Positions 1 through 8,636 of a stretch of 64,000 nucleotides of DNA are shown piece by piece; the stretch's first letter is position 1; each line of letters begins with the position of its first letter. Origin of the DNA: Roseibium aggregatum (GTDB lineage Bacteria; Pseudomonadota; Alphaproteobacteria; Rhizobiales; Stappiaceae); the NCBI RefSeq assembly GCF_017309185.1, contig NZ_JAEKJZ010000004.1, forward strand, positions 186,001 to 250,000, given 5' to 3'. The notes under the pieces were generated by a model, which searched no databases, was not told the origin of the DNA, and saw only the letters and a list, made by a program, of their open reading frames with translations. Made by a program: the position numbers and the translations under genes.

Positions 1-522
1 CTTCTCCTCTCGATCGCGGGCCGCTTCGAACGCGGTGGACAACTGGCCCATGCGGGAGCGGGCGCGGCCGGTCATCACGATCATCACCACCATGGGCATG
101 GCCACCATCACCATCACCATCACGAAATCGGTGACGACGGGGTCTGCGCAACTTGCGGCCATGCCCACGCGCCGACACCTGACATGATCCAGGGCAAGAT
201 CACGGTGGGGCGCGCGGCCTCGATCGTGCTGGCTGTCGGGTTGCGGCCCTGTACCGGCGCGCTGGTCGTGCTCGTCTTCGCGCTTTCCCAGGGCATGATC
301 GCCGCCGGCATCGCGTCGACCCTGGTCATGGCTGTCGGCACGGGGATCACGGTTTCCGTGCTCGCCAGCCTTGCGGTCGGCGCCAAGGATCTGGCCGTGA
401 GGCTTTTCGGCGCGGGCAGCCCCACGGCCGGCCGCGTTCACAGAGCCATCGAGATTACCGGTGCGGCGGTCGTGTTTCTCCTCGGCCTGACGCTCCTGAT
501 CGCGACGCTCGGCTGGGGGTGA
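1..522 (+). CDS. Nickel/cobalt efflux permease, NicO/RcnA type (5' end missing)
   Basis: The frame is open from the first base of the window, so only the C-terminal 173 residues are present. A run of histidines (window residues about 25-42, HHDHHHH and HHHHHHH) is followed by a CATCGHAH motif and then three hydrophobic segments with the conserved LRPCTGALVVL stretch. This is the usual layout of the NicO/RcnA family: a cytoplasmic His-rich metal-binding loop followed by the last membrane helices. The family moves Ni2+ or Co2+ across the inner membrane, mostly outwards. Substrate and direction are inferred from the family. The gene ends with TGA and the next gene lies on the other strand. Confidence 0.85.
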   Translation, partial: LLLSIAGRFERGGQLAHAGAGAAGHHDHHHHGHGHHHHHHHEIGDDGVCATCGHAHAPTPDMIQGKITVGRAASIVLAVGLRPCTGALVVLVFALSQGMIAAGIASTLVMAVGTGITVSVLASLAVGAKDLAVRLFGAGSPTAGRVHRAIEITGAAVVFLLGLTLLIATLGWG

Positions 523-605
523 GGCGCCAGGGATGGGCGCCTGTTCCTTTTCCGCGAGGCGTGGACGGCCAAAGCGTCGGTCGCGGTGGCTTCAGTCCTG
601 AGCCG

Positions 606-1364
606 TCATAGACCAAGCCGCTTGTCGCGGTAGGTGCGTACGGCGTTTCCGAAGGCTGCGAACAGCCTTTTCGAAGGGCCGTCGGTGGTCACCCAGTATT
701 CCGGGTGCCACTGGGTGGCCAGGACATAGCCCGGACTGTCCTTGACGGAGACGGCTTCAATGGTGCCGTCTTCGGCTTCCGCCTCGATGACGAGGCCGTT
801 CCCGAGTGCGCCGACCGCCTGCCGGTGGAGCGAGTTGACCTCGAAAGGTTCTTCGCCGAGCACTGCCGCCAGGCAGCCGCCTTCGGTGACTTCAACGGGG
901 TGGGCGATGCGAAAACGTTCGTCCTGTTTGTCCGAGGTCGGTGCGCGGTGATCCCGGCGGCCTTCGAGAACCTGGATTTCGGTCAGAAGCGTGCCGCCGA
1001 GCGCGACGTTGAGCTCCTGCATGCCACGGCAGATCGCGAAGACCGGAATACCGCGCTCGACCGCGCGCTTCAGGAGCGGCAGCGTGGTCGCGTCCCGGTC
1101 CGGGTCGTAAGGGCCGTTTTCCTGTGTCGGCTCCTGGCCGTAAAGCAGTGGATTGACGTTTGAACGGGAACCGGTCGCCAGGACGCCGTCGACATGATCG
1201 AGCGCCGCATCCAGGTCCAGTTCGGAGCCGAGCGAGGGCAGGATCATCGGAATGGCGTCCGAGCCCTTCAGCACGGCATGAAGATAGGTGGAGATCGCGG
1301 CGTGCCAGTTGTAACCGTCGAGAGCCTTGACGTCGGCGGTTACGAGAACGAGCGGTTTGGTCAT
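606..1364 (-). CDS. Gamma-glutamyl-gamma-aminobutyrate hydrolase family protein (peptidase C26)
   Basis: A 252-residue class-I glutamine amidotransferase-like hydrolase. The nucleophile elbow is AICRGMQ (Cys112), and the catalytic His and Glu lie in QWHPEY (His220, Glu222). Length and motifs match the PuuD-like peptidase C26 family, which cleaves gamma-glutamyl amide bonds, for example releasing GABA from gamma-glutamyl-GABA in putrescine breakdown. No other putrescine genes are nearby, so the physiological substrate is unknown. It stands alone between a transporter on the other strand and the two-component pair, with about 77 bases separating it from the upstream regulator gene. Confidence 0.85.
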   Translation of the reverse strand: MTKPLVLVTADVKALDGYNWHAAISTYLHAVLKGSDAIPMILPSLGSELDLDAALDHVDGVLATGSRSNVNPLLYGQEPTQENGPYDPDRDATTLPLLKRAVERGIPVFAICRGMQELNVALGGTLLTEIQVLEGRRDHRAPTSDKQDERFRIAHPVEVTEGGCLAAVLGEEPFEVNSLHRQAVGALGNGLVIEAEAEDGTIEAVSVKDSPGYVLATQWHPEYWVTTDGPSKRLFAAFGNAVRTYRDKRLGL

Positions 1365-1441
1365 TTTGAACCTTCGGAATCAGACGCGGGTGTCTTGGGG
1401 CGAAGCGAGGTGAACGGTCCTTGGTCTTAGCCGAAAGCGGG

Positions 1442-2122
1442 TCATTCCAGCAATCCCAGATCCTGGGCGACCTTGTAGAGCTGGGCGGCATTCTTGGTGC
1501 CGACCTTTTCGCGTAGGTTCAACCGGTGGGACTCGACCGTGCGGACACTGATGCCGAGTTCCTTGGCGACTTCCTTGTTCGGCTGTCCCCTGGCGATCGC
1601 GGCCAGAACCTGCCGTTCCCGCTCGGTCAGGCCGTAGGGGTCTTCAACCGGTGCGGACGTATTGGCGCCGACGAGTGTCGGGCCGACGGCCGCGGAAAAA
1701 TAGTAGCCGCCGGAAGCGACACTGTTTATCGCGGTGATCATTTCGGATGCCGAGATGTCCTTCAGGATATAGCCGCGCGCACCGGCCTGGACGACCCCGC
1801 GGACATATTCCGGGTTGTCATAGACCGACAGGATGAGCACCGCGACGTGGGGCCGGGACTTGCGGATCTGCGTCGCCGCTTCAAGTCCGTTCATAACCGG
1901 CATGGACACATCCATGAGCAGCACGTCCGGATGAAGCTCCATGGCAAGCGCGAGAGCTTCCCTGCCGTTGGTCGCTTCGCCGACGACCTTGAGCTCGGGT
2001 ACTTTCTCCAGGCGCGCGCGGATGCCGTCGCGGACCAGTTCGTGATCGTCGGCCAAAAGGATCCGGACAGGTTTGCCGGCCGCCTGAGGCGTGGAAGTCT
2101 GCATTGTCATTGCCGGCATCAT
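1442..2122 (-). CDS. NarL/FixJ-family response regulator
   Basis: A 226-residue regulator with an N-terminal receiver domain (acidic pocket ADDHE, phospho-acceptor Asp71 in LLMDVSMP, conserved Lys in LKDIS) and a C-terminal LuxR-type helix-turn-helix (LTERERQVLAAIARG through SVRTVESHR). Its ATG overlaps the stop of the upstream kinase gene by four bases (ATGA), so the two are translationally coupled and form one two-component system. Several Met codons lie in the first seven residues, so the exact start is uncertain. The divergent neighbour is the TRAP transporter operon starting at 3669, the obvious candidate target; that link is inference from position. Confidence 0.92.
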   Translation of the reverse strand: MMPAMTMQTSTPQAAGKPVRILLADDHELVRDGIRARLEKVPELKVVGEATNGREALALAMELHPDVLLMDVSMPVMNGLEAATQIRKSRPHVAVLILSVYDNPEYVRGVVQAGARGYILKDISASEMITAINSVASGGYYFSAAVGPTLVGANTSAPVEDPYGLTERERQVLAAIARGQPNKEVAKELGISVRTVESHRLNLREKVGTKNAAQLYKVAQDLGLLE

Positions 2123-3480
2123 GCTGCCTTTGCGGTCTGATTGTCGAGGGGCATCTGGACTTTGATCTGAGTGCCTCCGGAGGGGCGCCGGTTCACGGTC
2201 AGGGTGCCGGCATAGGTTTCGATGCGTTCGCGCATGTTGCGGAAACCCAGGCCGCCGGTCTTCGGCAGGGGGCTTGGCAGGCCAATGCCGTTGTCTTCCA
2301 CCGAAAGCACCAGGCTGCGGTCGCCGACCGTGAGGCTGATGCTGACCTCAGTTGCCCTGGAGTGGCGGGCGACATTGGTCATGCATTCCTGAACCACCCG
2401 GTAGAGCGCCGTCTTGGCGCCTTCGGACAGGCGGCTGAGCGTTTGTTCGGCGGAGACGTTGACGGTGATGCCGGACTGGCTCTGGAATTCCTTGCCAAGA
2501 CTTATCAGGGCGGCCGCGAGCCCGATGTCGTCCAGGATGCTGGGTCTCAGGTCGCGCGAGATCCGCCGGACCTCGGCGATGGTGCCGTCCAGGGTTTTCA
2601 GACATTTCGCGGCCTGTGTCTGTAATTCCGTCGTGTGCCCCGCCTCGCTGTGGATCATTTCCACGCCGTAGCGCACGGACACGAGCAGTTGGGAAATACT
2701 GTCATGGAGCTCGGTCGATACCCGCTTTCGCTCCTGTTCCTGCACCTGGAAAATCCGGTTGGTCAGCTCCTTGAGCCTGCTGTCGGCGAAGCGCTGCTCG
2801 GAGAAGCGAACACCTGCGATCAATGAGCCCGCAATCACGATTGCCGCCAGCGTGATCATGAAGGTGACAAGCAGCGTCTGGCTGATACTGCGCGCGAAGT
2901 CCGCCCGGATCGCCACGACCTCCCGGGCGATGTCGTCCGTGTAAAGCCCTGTGCCCAGCATCCAGCCCCATTTGTCGAGCAAAATGGCGTAGCCAAGCTT
3001 TTCCTCGACCGTTCCCGTCGAGGGCTTGTTCCAGACATATTGGTGAAAGCGGCCGCCCTGCCGCGCGGCTTCGATCAGGTTGCGGATTACATAGTCGCCG
3101 TTCTCGTCCTTCAGGTCCCACCAGTTGCCGCCAACAAGTTGCGGCAGTTTGGGATGGACGATGTTGGTGCCGTCCAGAGTGTAGGCGAAGAAATAGCCGT
3201 CATAGTCGAAGGTCAGCTGTTCCAGGATCTCCTTCACCTGGGCCTGCGCGGCTTCGCGTCCGCCGGGTTCGTGCTCGTAGATCTGCTCGATGGACGTCAG
3301 TGCGAGGCTGACGTAGTTGCGGATCTCCTGTCTTTTCGCGGACAGGATCCGCTCTTCGACCGCCCTGGTCTGGGCATTGATCAGTTCCGTCGACTGGTAA
3401 TAGGTCGTGACGCCGATCAGCAGGGACACTGCGACCAGGGGTAGAAGCGTGATGAGCAGCAATTTGGTCTTAAATGTCAC
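2119..3480 (-). CDS. Cache-domain sensor histidine kinase (HisKA_3 type)
   Basis: A 453-residue membrane kinase. A transmembrane helix (about residues 6-25) is followed by a periplasmic single-Cache (sCache_2-like) sensor domain (about 40-190; landmarks DYDGYFFAYT and LDKWGWMLGTGLY), a second helix (about 200-224), a HisKA_3 dimerisation domain with the phospho-accepting His259 in STELHDSISQLL, and a HATPase domain (VEDNGIGLP, GGLGFRNMRER). Cache domains of this type bind small organic acids in the periplasm. It partners the regulator encoded immediately downstream and lies divergent to a TRAP organic-acid importer, so sensing of the imported substrate is a reasonable hypothesis. Confidence 0.92.
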   Translation of the reverse strand: MTFKTKLLLITLLPLVAVSLLIGVTTYYQSTELINAQTRAVEERILSAKRQEIRNYVSLALTSIEQIYEHEPGGREAAQAQVKEILEQLTFDYDGYFFAYTLDGTNIVHPKLPQLVGGNWWDLKDENGDYVIRNLIEAARQGGRFHQYVWNKPSTGTVEEKLGYAILLDKWGWMLGTGLYTDDIAREVVAIRADFARSISQTLLVTFMITLAAIVIAGSLIAGVRFSEQRFADSRLKELTNRIFQVQEQERKRVSTELHDSISQLLVSVRYGVEMIHSEAGHTTELQTQAAKCLKTLDGTIAEVRRISRDLRPSILDDIGLAAALISLGKEFQSQSGITVNVSAEQTLSRLSEGAKTALYRVVQECMTNVARHSRATEVSISLTVGDRSLVLSVEDNGIGLPSPLPKTGGLGFRNMRERIETYAGTLTVNRRPSGGTQIKVQMPLDNQTAKAA

Positions 3481-3553
3481 CGAAACCGTCCTCTTGTTGC
3501 GCGACCATTACCCGGAATGAAGATCTATTGCGAAGTTTCAGTACTACTACTGA

Positions 3554-3569
3554 GGTTTTGCGCAAAACC
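3554..3569. promoter_or_regulatory. Perfect 16-bp palindrome, candidate operator
   Basis: GGTTTTGCGCAAAACC is a perfect inverted repeat in the 188-base gap between the divergent kinase and TRAP transporter genes, 99 bases upstream of the dctP start. A second, shorter inverted repeat (CAGTA-4-TACTG, about 3538-3551) lies beside it. LuxR-type regulators bind short palindromes as dimers, so this is a plausible site for the neighbouring response regulator. There is no experimental support. Confidence 0.45.
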
Positions 3570-3668
3570 ACGAATAGCGTATCAACCTCGCAGTCAACTA
3601 GACATACGGCGAGATCGGTGCAAGTGTGTAGCCCGGTCCGCAACCGGGTCCGATTAGGGAGGAAACTA

Positions 3669-4769
3669 ATGGATCGTCGTTCGTTTATTAAAAAGGCCGG
3701 TCTTGGTGCCGGCGGTATCGCTGCTGGTTCCGCACTTGCCGCTCCGGCAATCGCGCAGGGCGCCAAAGAACTTACCATCGTCTCCACATGGCCGCGGGAC
3801 TTCCCGGGTCTGGGCATTCCGGCCCAGCGTCTGGCAGCCCGTATTGCCGAGCTGACCGAGGGCCGTCTCAACGTTGAATATTTTGCCGCCGGCGAACGTG
3901 TCGGTGCCTTCGATTCCTTCGACGAAGTCGCTTCCGGCAACGCTCAGGCCTACATCGGCGCCGACTACTACTGGAAGGGCAAGCACCCGGGCTGGGCTGC
4001 CTTCACCGCCGTTCCGTTCGGCCTGACCTACACCGAAATGGACGCCTGGATGAAATTCGGCGGCGGCCAGGAGCTGTGGGACGAACTGGCCGGTGAATTC
4101 GGCCTGAAGAACCTCGCCATGGGCAACACCGGTGTCCAGATGGGCGGCTGGTTCAACAAGGAAATCGAAACCGCCGACGACCTGAAGGGTCTGAAGATGC
4201 GTATTCCGGGCCAGGGCGGCGACGTCATGGCGAAACTGGGCGCGTCTCCGGTTTCCCTGCCGGGCGGTCAGATCTACGAAAACCTCGTCTCCGGCGCGAT
4301 CGACGCGACCGAGTGGGTCGGTCCGTTCAACGACTACTTCATGAAGTTCTACGAAGCCGCCAAGTACTACTACTACCCGGGCATGCACGAGCCGGGTGCG
4401 CAGCTGGCCATCGGCTTCAACAAGGCGTTCTGGGACGGCCTCGACAAGACCGACCAGGAAATCATCAAGGCGGCCTGTAACGAGGAAAACTCCCTGACGA
4501 TGGCGGAAACCAACGCCAACAACGGTGTCTACCTCGAGCGCCTGATCACCGAGCACGGCGTTGAATTGCGTGAGTTCTCCGACGAGATCTACGACGCGTT
4601 CGGCGAAGCCGCTCAGGAAGTTCTGGAAGAAGCCATGGATCACTCGGCCCTGTCCAAGAAGATCTACGAAGGCTTCATCAAGGCCCGCCAGGAAATCGGC
4701 AGCTACATGGCGATCTCCGACGTTGCCTACAGCAACAAGCGCAACCGCTTCCTCGGTATTCCGAACTGA
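3669..4769 (+). CDS. dctP: TRAP transporter substrate-binding protein, DctP/TakP type
   Basis: A 366-residue periplasmic binding protein. The start is set by the AGGGAGG ribosome site at 3656-3662, six bases before the ATG; the frame is open further upstream but has no such site. The N-terminus MDRRSFIKKAGLGAGG followed by AAPAIAQG looks like a Tat signal peptide. The signature EWVGPFNDY with the following YYYYPGMHEPG resembles TakP-type alpha-keto-acid-binding proteins of the DctP family. The exact ligand cannot be read from sequence; an oxo or carboxylic acid is likely. It is the first gene of the dctPQM operon. Confidence 0.92.
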   Translation: MDRRSFIKKAGLGAGGIAAGSALAAPAIAQGAKELTIVSTWPRDFPGLGIPAQRLAARIAELTEGRLNVEYFAAGERVGAFDSFDEVASGNAQAYIGADYYWKGKHPGWAAFTAVPFGLTYTEMDAWMKFGGGQELWDELAGEFGLKNLAMGNTGVQMGGWFNKEIETADDLKGLKMRIPGQGGDVMAKLGASPVSLPGGQIYENLVSGAIDATEWVGPFNDYFMKFYEAAKYYYYPGMHEPGAQLAIGFNKAFWDGLDKTDQEIIKAACNEENSLTMAETNANNGVYLERLITEHGVELREFSDEIYDAFGEAAQEVLEEAMDHSALSKKIYEGFIKARQEIGSYMAISDVAYSNKRNRFLGIPN

Positions 4770-4786
4770 TCGGTAGCAAATACAAA

Positions 4787-4810
4787 AGGGGCGGGAGAAA
4801 TCCCGTCCCT
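4787..4810 (+). terminator. Intercistronic hairpin between dctP and dctQ
   Basis: Arms AGGGGCGGGA (4787-4796) and TCCCGTCCCT (4801-4810) pair over 10 bp, with one G-U, around a GAAA tetraloop. CTTTC follows, so the U-tract is poor. Hairpins after binding-protein genes often stabilise the upstream message or cause partial termination, giving more binding protein than permease. I read it that way rather than as an operon end. Confidence 0.6.
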
Positions 4811-4845
4811 CTTTCATTGGCATAAGAAAAAAAGGCACAGCCAAA

Positions 4846-5880
4846 ATGACGGCCTTGGACACGGTTCAAGACGGCGCGCCTGTTGTGAAGTCCAGCGAAA
4901 GCGGTTCGTCCGAAGGGGCTCGGATTTTCCGGCTCTTTGGCTGGATCGTGCTGGCGATCATGACCGGGTTCGTGATCAACAATTACCTGACCTACTGGCA
5001 GGATCTGCCCGGTATCGCGCCGATCTACGGCGGTGCGGCGAGCGGTTCGTCGCCGCTGCTGTGGTCTTGGCTGCAACTGGCGCTCTATGGTCTCCTGGTG
5101 CTGGCCGCCATCGCCTATGTGCTGAAAAACAGCCGGACGCTGCGTGAAGACAGCGCCCGCATCAGCAATATCAACGCCTTTCTCATCCGCGCCGCCTTCT
5201 TCGCCGTTTTGATTGTCGGACTTGTCGACAGCTTCATCTCGTTCGTGCGCATCGAGGAATTCCTGCCCGGTCTCGTGGGCGAGGGGCTTGCCAACGATCT
5301 CGGGCGCTCCCAGTTCCGGGGACCTTATGTGCATATGCCGCTGATCGCGCTTGCCGTTGTGATCGCGGCGTTTACGCGGACTCTGGGCTTTACCTGGCTT
5401 GCACTGCTCGTGGTCGCGGCCGAGTTCATGATCGTGATCGGACGTTTCGTCTTTTCCTACGAACAGGCGTTCCTGTCCGACCTGGTCCGGTTCTGGTACG
5501 CGGCCCTGTTCCTCTTCGCCAGTGCCTACACCCTGCTCGAAGAGGGCCATGTCCGCGTGGATGTGTTCTACGCGGGCTTTTCCGCGAGGACCAAAGGTAT
5601 CGTGAACGCAGTCGGGTCGGTGGTTCTCGGGATGAGCCTTTGCACCGTCATCCTGGTCATCGGCATGGGCGGCAAGCAGAACATCATCAACAGTCCGATC
5701 CTGACCTACGAGACCACACAGGCCGGCTTCGGTCTCTATGTGAAGTATCTCATGGCCGGTTTCCTGGGCATTTTCGCGATTTCCATGATGATCCAGTTCG
5801 TGGCCTATTTCCTGGACGCGGTCGCCGATATCCGCGGCGAGCCGGGCGGCCGGGACCATGACAGCCATACTGTGCAATAG
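4846..5880 (+). CDS. dctQ: TRAP transporter small permease, DctQ family, extended
   Basis: A 344-residue inner-membrane protein, about twice the usual DctQ length (160-200). The conserved DctQ signature EEGHVRVDVFY is at about residues 231-241, in the C-terminal half, and is followed by the expected last helices. The N-terminal half adds several extra hydrophobic segments (about residues 29-46, 70-90, 112-131). The C-terminus is charged. It lies 76 bases after dctP and 21 bases before dctM, in the same operon. DctQ-family subunits pair with DctM and contribute to the interaction with the binding protein. The role of the extra helices is unknown. Confidence 0.88.
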   Translation: MTALDTVQDGAPVVKSSESGSSEGARIFRLFGWIVLAIMTGFVINNYLTYWQDLPGIAPIYGGAASGSSPLLWSWLQLALYGLLVLAAIAYVLKNSRTLREDSARISNINAFLIRAAFFAVLIVGLVDSFISFVRIEEFLPGLVGEGLANDLGRSQFRGPYVHMPLIALAVVIAAFTRTLGFTWLALLVVAAEFMIVIGRFVFSYEQAFLSDLVRFWYAALFLFASAYTLLEEGHVRVDVFYAGFSARTKGIVNAVGSVVLGMSLCTVILVIGMGGKQNIINSPILTYETTQAGFGLYVKYLMAGFLGIFAISMMIQFVAYFLDAVADIRGEPGGRDHDSHTVQ

Positions 5881-5901
5881 AGCCTGACGAGACCGATTGA
5901 A

Positions 5902-8568
5902 ATGGAACTTTTCTTCCTTCTGCTTCTCATTGTCCTGATGGCATTTGCGCTCGGTTCCGGGTTTCCGGTGGCCTTCGCCCTGCCGGGGTCCGCGATCCTG
6001 ACCATCGGCATCGCGGCCGGGTCAGGTTATCTCTTCGCGGGCGATCCGGACGCGTATTTCTCCCATGGCGGACCCGGACAGTGGCTCAGCGCCGGGGTGA
6101 CCAACTTCCGCGGCATCTATTGGGAGGCGGAGCGCGACACGCTGATCGCGATTCCATTGTTTGTCTTCATGGGCATCATGCTGCAGCGCTCCAAGATCGC
6201 CGAGGACCTCCTGGTGACGATGGCGCGTCTGTTCGGGCCGGTTCCGGGCGGCCTCGGCATTTCCGTCGTGTTCGTCGGCGCGCTTCTGGCGGCCACCACC
6301 GGCATCGTCGGCGCGACCGTCGTCGCCATGGGCCTGATCTCGCTGCCCGCGATGCTGCGCAACAACTATTCGGTCCCGCTGGCGACCGGAACGATCGCGG
6401 CCTCCGGTACGCTCGGCCAGATCATTCCGCCTTCGATCGTGCTCATCATCCTGGCCGATCAGCTCGCCAGCGCCGTGGACCAGGCCGGATCGCTGCGGCA
6501 AACGCTTTACAAGGCAAGCACCGGCGAATTGTCGATGCCGTCGGACTACGCCGTGGTTTCGACAAGTGCGGGTGAAATGTTCCTCGGCGCCTTCCTGCCG
6601 GGTCTTGTGCTTGTCGGGCTCTACATGCTGTTCATTCTGGGCTTCGCGCTCATGAACCCGAAGTCGGCGCCTGCCGTCCATGAAGAGGGGACCTTCACCC
6701 GGCAGTTCGCCGTCAAGGTCGTCATCACGCTGGTGCCGCCGCTCGCATTGATCTTCCTGGTGCTCGGATCGATCATCGCCGGTGTCGCCACCGTGAACCA
6801 GGCCGGCGCAATCGGTGCGATCGGCGCCATGGTCATGGCCGGTTACCGTCTGCGGGACGGCAAGCGCGGGGCCTACAGCCCGGCGATCATCGCCATTCTG
6901 GCGCTGCTTGGCCTGGCGCTTGTGATCAGCTTCTTCGGTTCGGTGAACATCAAGCTGATCGAAACCAGCGACGACCTCGTCGCCCTGGTCCTGGCCCTGA
7001 TCGCGGTTTCGCTCCTGTTGATCGCGATCTTCTGGTCCGGCTGGCGCACGCTGCAGCTGGAGAACACGCTGCGCGGCGTCATGGTGGAGACGGCCAAGAC
7101 GACATCGCTCGTGTTCATCATCCTGCTCGGCGCGGCCATGCTGACATCGGCCTTCCGCGCCTTCGGCGGGGAAGAGCTGGTCAAGGACTTCCTGCAAGGT
7201 CTGCCGGGAGGATTCTGGGCACAGTTCCTGATCGTCATGCTGGTGATCTTCATCCTCGGCTTCTTCCTCGATTTCATCGAGATCGCCGTCGTGGTGGTGC
7301 CGATCGTCGCGCCGATCCTGCTTGCCGACCCGTCCGCCAATGTCACCGCCGTGTGGCTGGGCGTGATGATCGGGCTGAACATCCAGACCTCGTTCCTGAC
7401 ACCGCCCTTTGGCTTCGCGCTGTTCTACCTGCGCGGGGTTGCCCCGGCGGTGGTCAAGACGCTGGACATGTACAAGGGCGTGATTGCCTTCATCTTCCTG
7501 CAGCTGGTGGCACTCTGCATCGTGGGTTTCTATCCGCAGCTGGTGAACTACCTGCCGAACCGCTCGTCGCTTCTGTCCGAAACGGCGCCGCCGCCCAAGA
7601 ACCCGCGCCTTCAGTACTGCATGGAAAAGCTCATCTACGCAGACTTCCAGGACAATGGCGACGGCATTCTGGCGGCGATCCAGTCGGCTGAAGGCATCGA
7701 TATGAGTTACCTGCCGGCGGATGTTCAAAAGGACATGTCCGAAGGCTTTGAAAAAGCCCGGGACGCGCTTCCCAAGATGCAGGCGATTCACGACGCAGAG
7801 GCCGAGGTTGCCGCGGCCGCCGGAGCCTACCGGCCGGTCCATACCAAGGTCCGCGCACTGGAACGCGACGCCCGGCGTCTGGAAGAGCAGATCGAGGAAC
7901 TGGAAGTGGTCGTCGATCGCTCGGGCGAAGGCGGGATTTACACCGCGGAGCAAGGCGAGCGGGCGCAGGCCCGGATCGAGGCCCTGACGGCTCAGCACGA
8001 CGCGCTTCTGGCCGAGATTCCTTCGGACTGGGAAGAGACCTACGGCACTTTCTCGAAAATCCAGAAGGCCGAGAATACAGCACGGCTGACCTATCGCAGA
8101 ACGGTCGATCAGGCCTATGAGCCGGTTCTGGAATTGAAGGCCATCCTGGCGGATGCCGATCTGGTGGCCAGCCTGAGGCCGGAGATCGAGGCCTTGAAGG
8201 AGCAGGTTCCGCAACTTGATCCGAAGGCGGCCGTCGACGCCATCGCCACCATGCGTTCACGCGTGGGCGAAGCCGAGGGCACAAGCGATATCCGCGACGG
8301 TTTGAGCGAGGCGCGCAAGATCATGCGGAGCCGCGAGCCGAACGCCGAAGAGGCGATTGCGGAGATCGACAAGTCTCTTGCGGCGCTCGACGCGGACCTC
8401 GCCTGGCGGCAGAAGGCGGCGGCAGACATTCTGCCGAAGCTGGAGGCTTACGACGAGGCCGTTGCCAACTCTATCGGCCTGCGCGCGCAAGACAGGCTGC
8501 CGACGGACATGGCACTCGACGTCGCCGGCTGCCTGTCGGGGCACCGCAACATCTCGCTGAACTTCTGA
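5902..8568 (+). CDS. dctM: TRAP transporter large permease DctM with C-terminal coiled-coil extension
   Basis: An 888-residue protein. Residues 1 to about 550 form a normal DctM transport domain with many hydrophobic helices (GTLGQIIPPSIVLIILADQL; a region rich in LGFFLDFIEIAVVVVPI; TSFLTPPFGFALFYLRG). DctM is the ion-coupled transporter subunit, normally about 425-600 residues long. From about residue 553 the character changes completely: roughly 336 polar, Ala/Glu/Arg-rich residues without a membrane segment and with heptad-like stretches such as LERDARRLEEQIEELEVVVDR. Composition and reading frame continue smoothly, so this looks like a genuine fusion rather than an assembly error. The function of the tail is not known to me. 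Confidence 0.9.
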   Translation: MELFFLLLLIVLMAFALGSGFPVAFALPGSAILTIGIAAGSGYLFAGDPDAYFSHGGPGQWLSAGVTNFRGIYWEAERDTLIAIPLFVFMGIMLQRSKIAEDLLVTMARLFGPVPGGLGISVVFVGALLAATTGIVGATVVAMGLISLPAMLRNNYSVPLATGTIAASGTLGQIIPPSIVLIILADQLASAVDQAGSLRQTLYKASTGELSMPSDYAVVSTSAGEMFLGAFLPGLVLVGLYMLFILGFALMNPKSAPAVHEEGTFTRQFAVKVVITLVPPLALIFLVLGSIIAGVATVNQAGAIGAIGAMVMAGYRLRDGKRGAYSPAIIAILALLGLALVISFFGSVNIKLIETSDDLVALVLALIAVSLLLIAIFWSGWRTLQLENTLRGVMVETAKTTSLVFIILLGAAMLTSAFRAFGGEELVKDFLQGLPGGFWAQFLIVMLVIFILGFFLDFIEIAVVVVPIVAPILLADPSANVTAVWLGVMIGLNIQTSFLTPPFGFALFYLRGVAPAVVKTLDMYKGVIAFIFLQLVALCIVGFYPQLVNYLPNRSSLLSETAPPPKNPRLQYCMEKLIYADFQDNGDGILAAIQSAEGIDMSYLPADVQKDMSEGFEKARDALPKMQAIHDAEAEVAAAAGAYRPVHTKVRALERDARRLEEQIEELEVVVDRSGEGGIYTAEQGERAQARIEALTAQHDALLAEIPSDWEETYGTFSKIQKAENTARLTYRRTVDQAYEPVLELKAILADADLVASLRPEIEALKEQVPQLDPKAAVDAIATMRSRVGEAEGTSDIRDGLSEARKIMRSREPNAEEAIAEIDKSLAALDADLAWRQKAAADILPKLEAYDEAVANSIGLRAQDRLPTDMALDVAGCLSGHRNISLNF

Positions 8569-8588
8569 TCGGTTCGAGAGCAATTCCT

Positions 8589-8612
8589 GAAGCGGGCTTT
8601 GCAGCCCGCTTC
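8589..8612 (+). terminator. Hairpin after the TRAP operon
   Basis: Perfect 10-bp arms GAAGCGGGCT (8589-8598) and AGCCCGCTTC (8603-8612) enclose a TTGC loop, 20 bases after the dctM stop. There is no U-tract, so it may act as an mRNA 3'-end protector or a weak terminator. Confidence 0.55.
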
Positions 8613-8636
8613 AGAGCGCTGACAAGCCTTCAGACG

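Noticed and set aside
61..123. Histidine-codon run (CAC/CAT repeats) as a tandem repeat or artefact
   Set aside because: It is the normal metal-binding loop of NicO/RcnA-type permeases.
6022..8214. Long open frame on the minus strand inside dctM
   Set aside because: It is an antisense by-product of GC-rich codon use. The translation is His/Gln/Arg/Asp-rich with no family motif, while the plus strand encodes a clear DctM.
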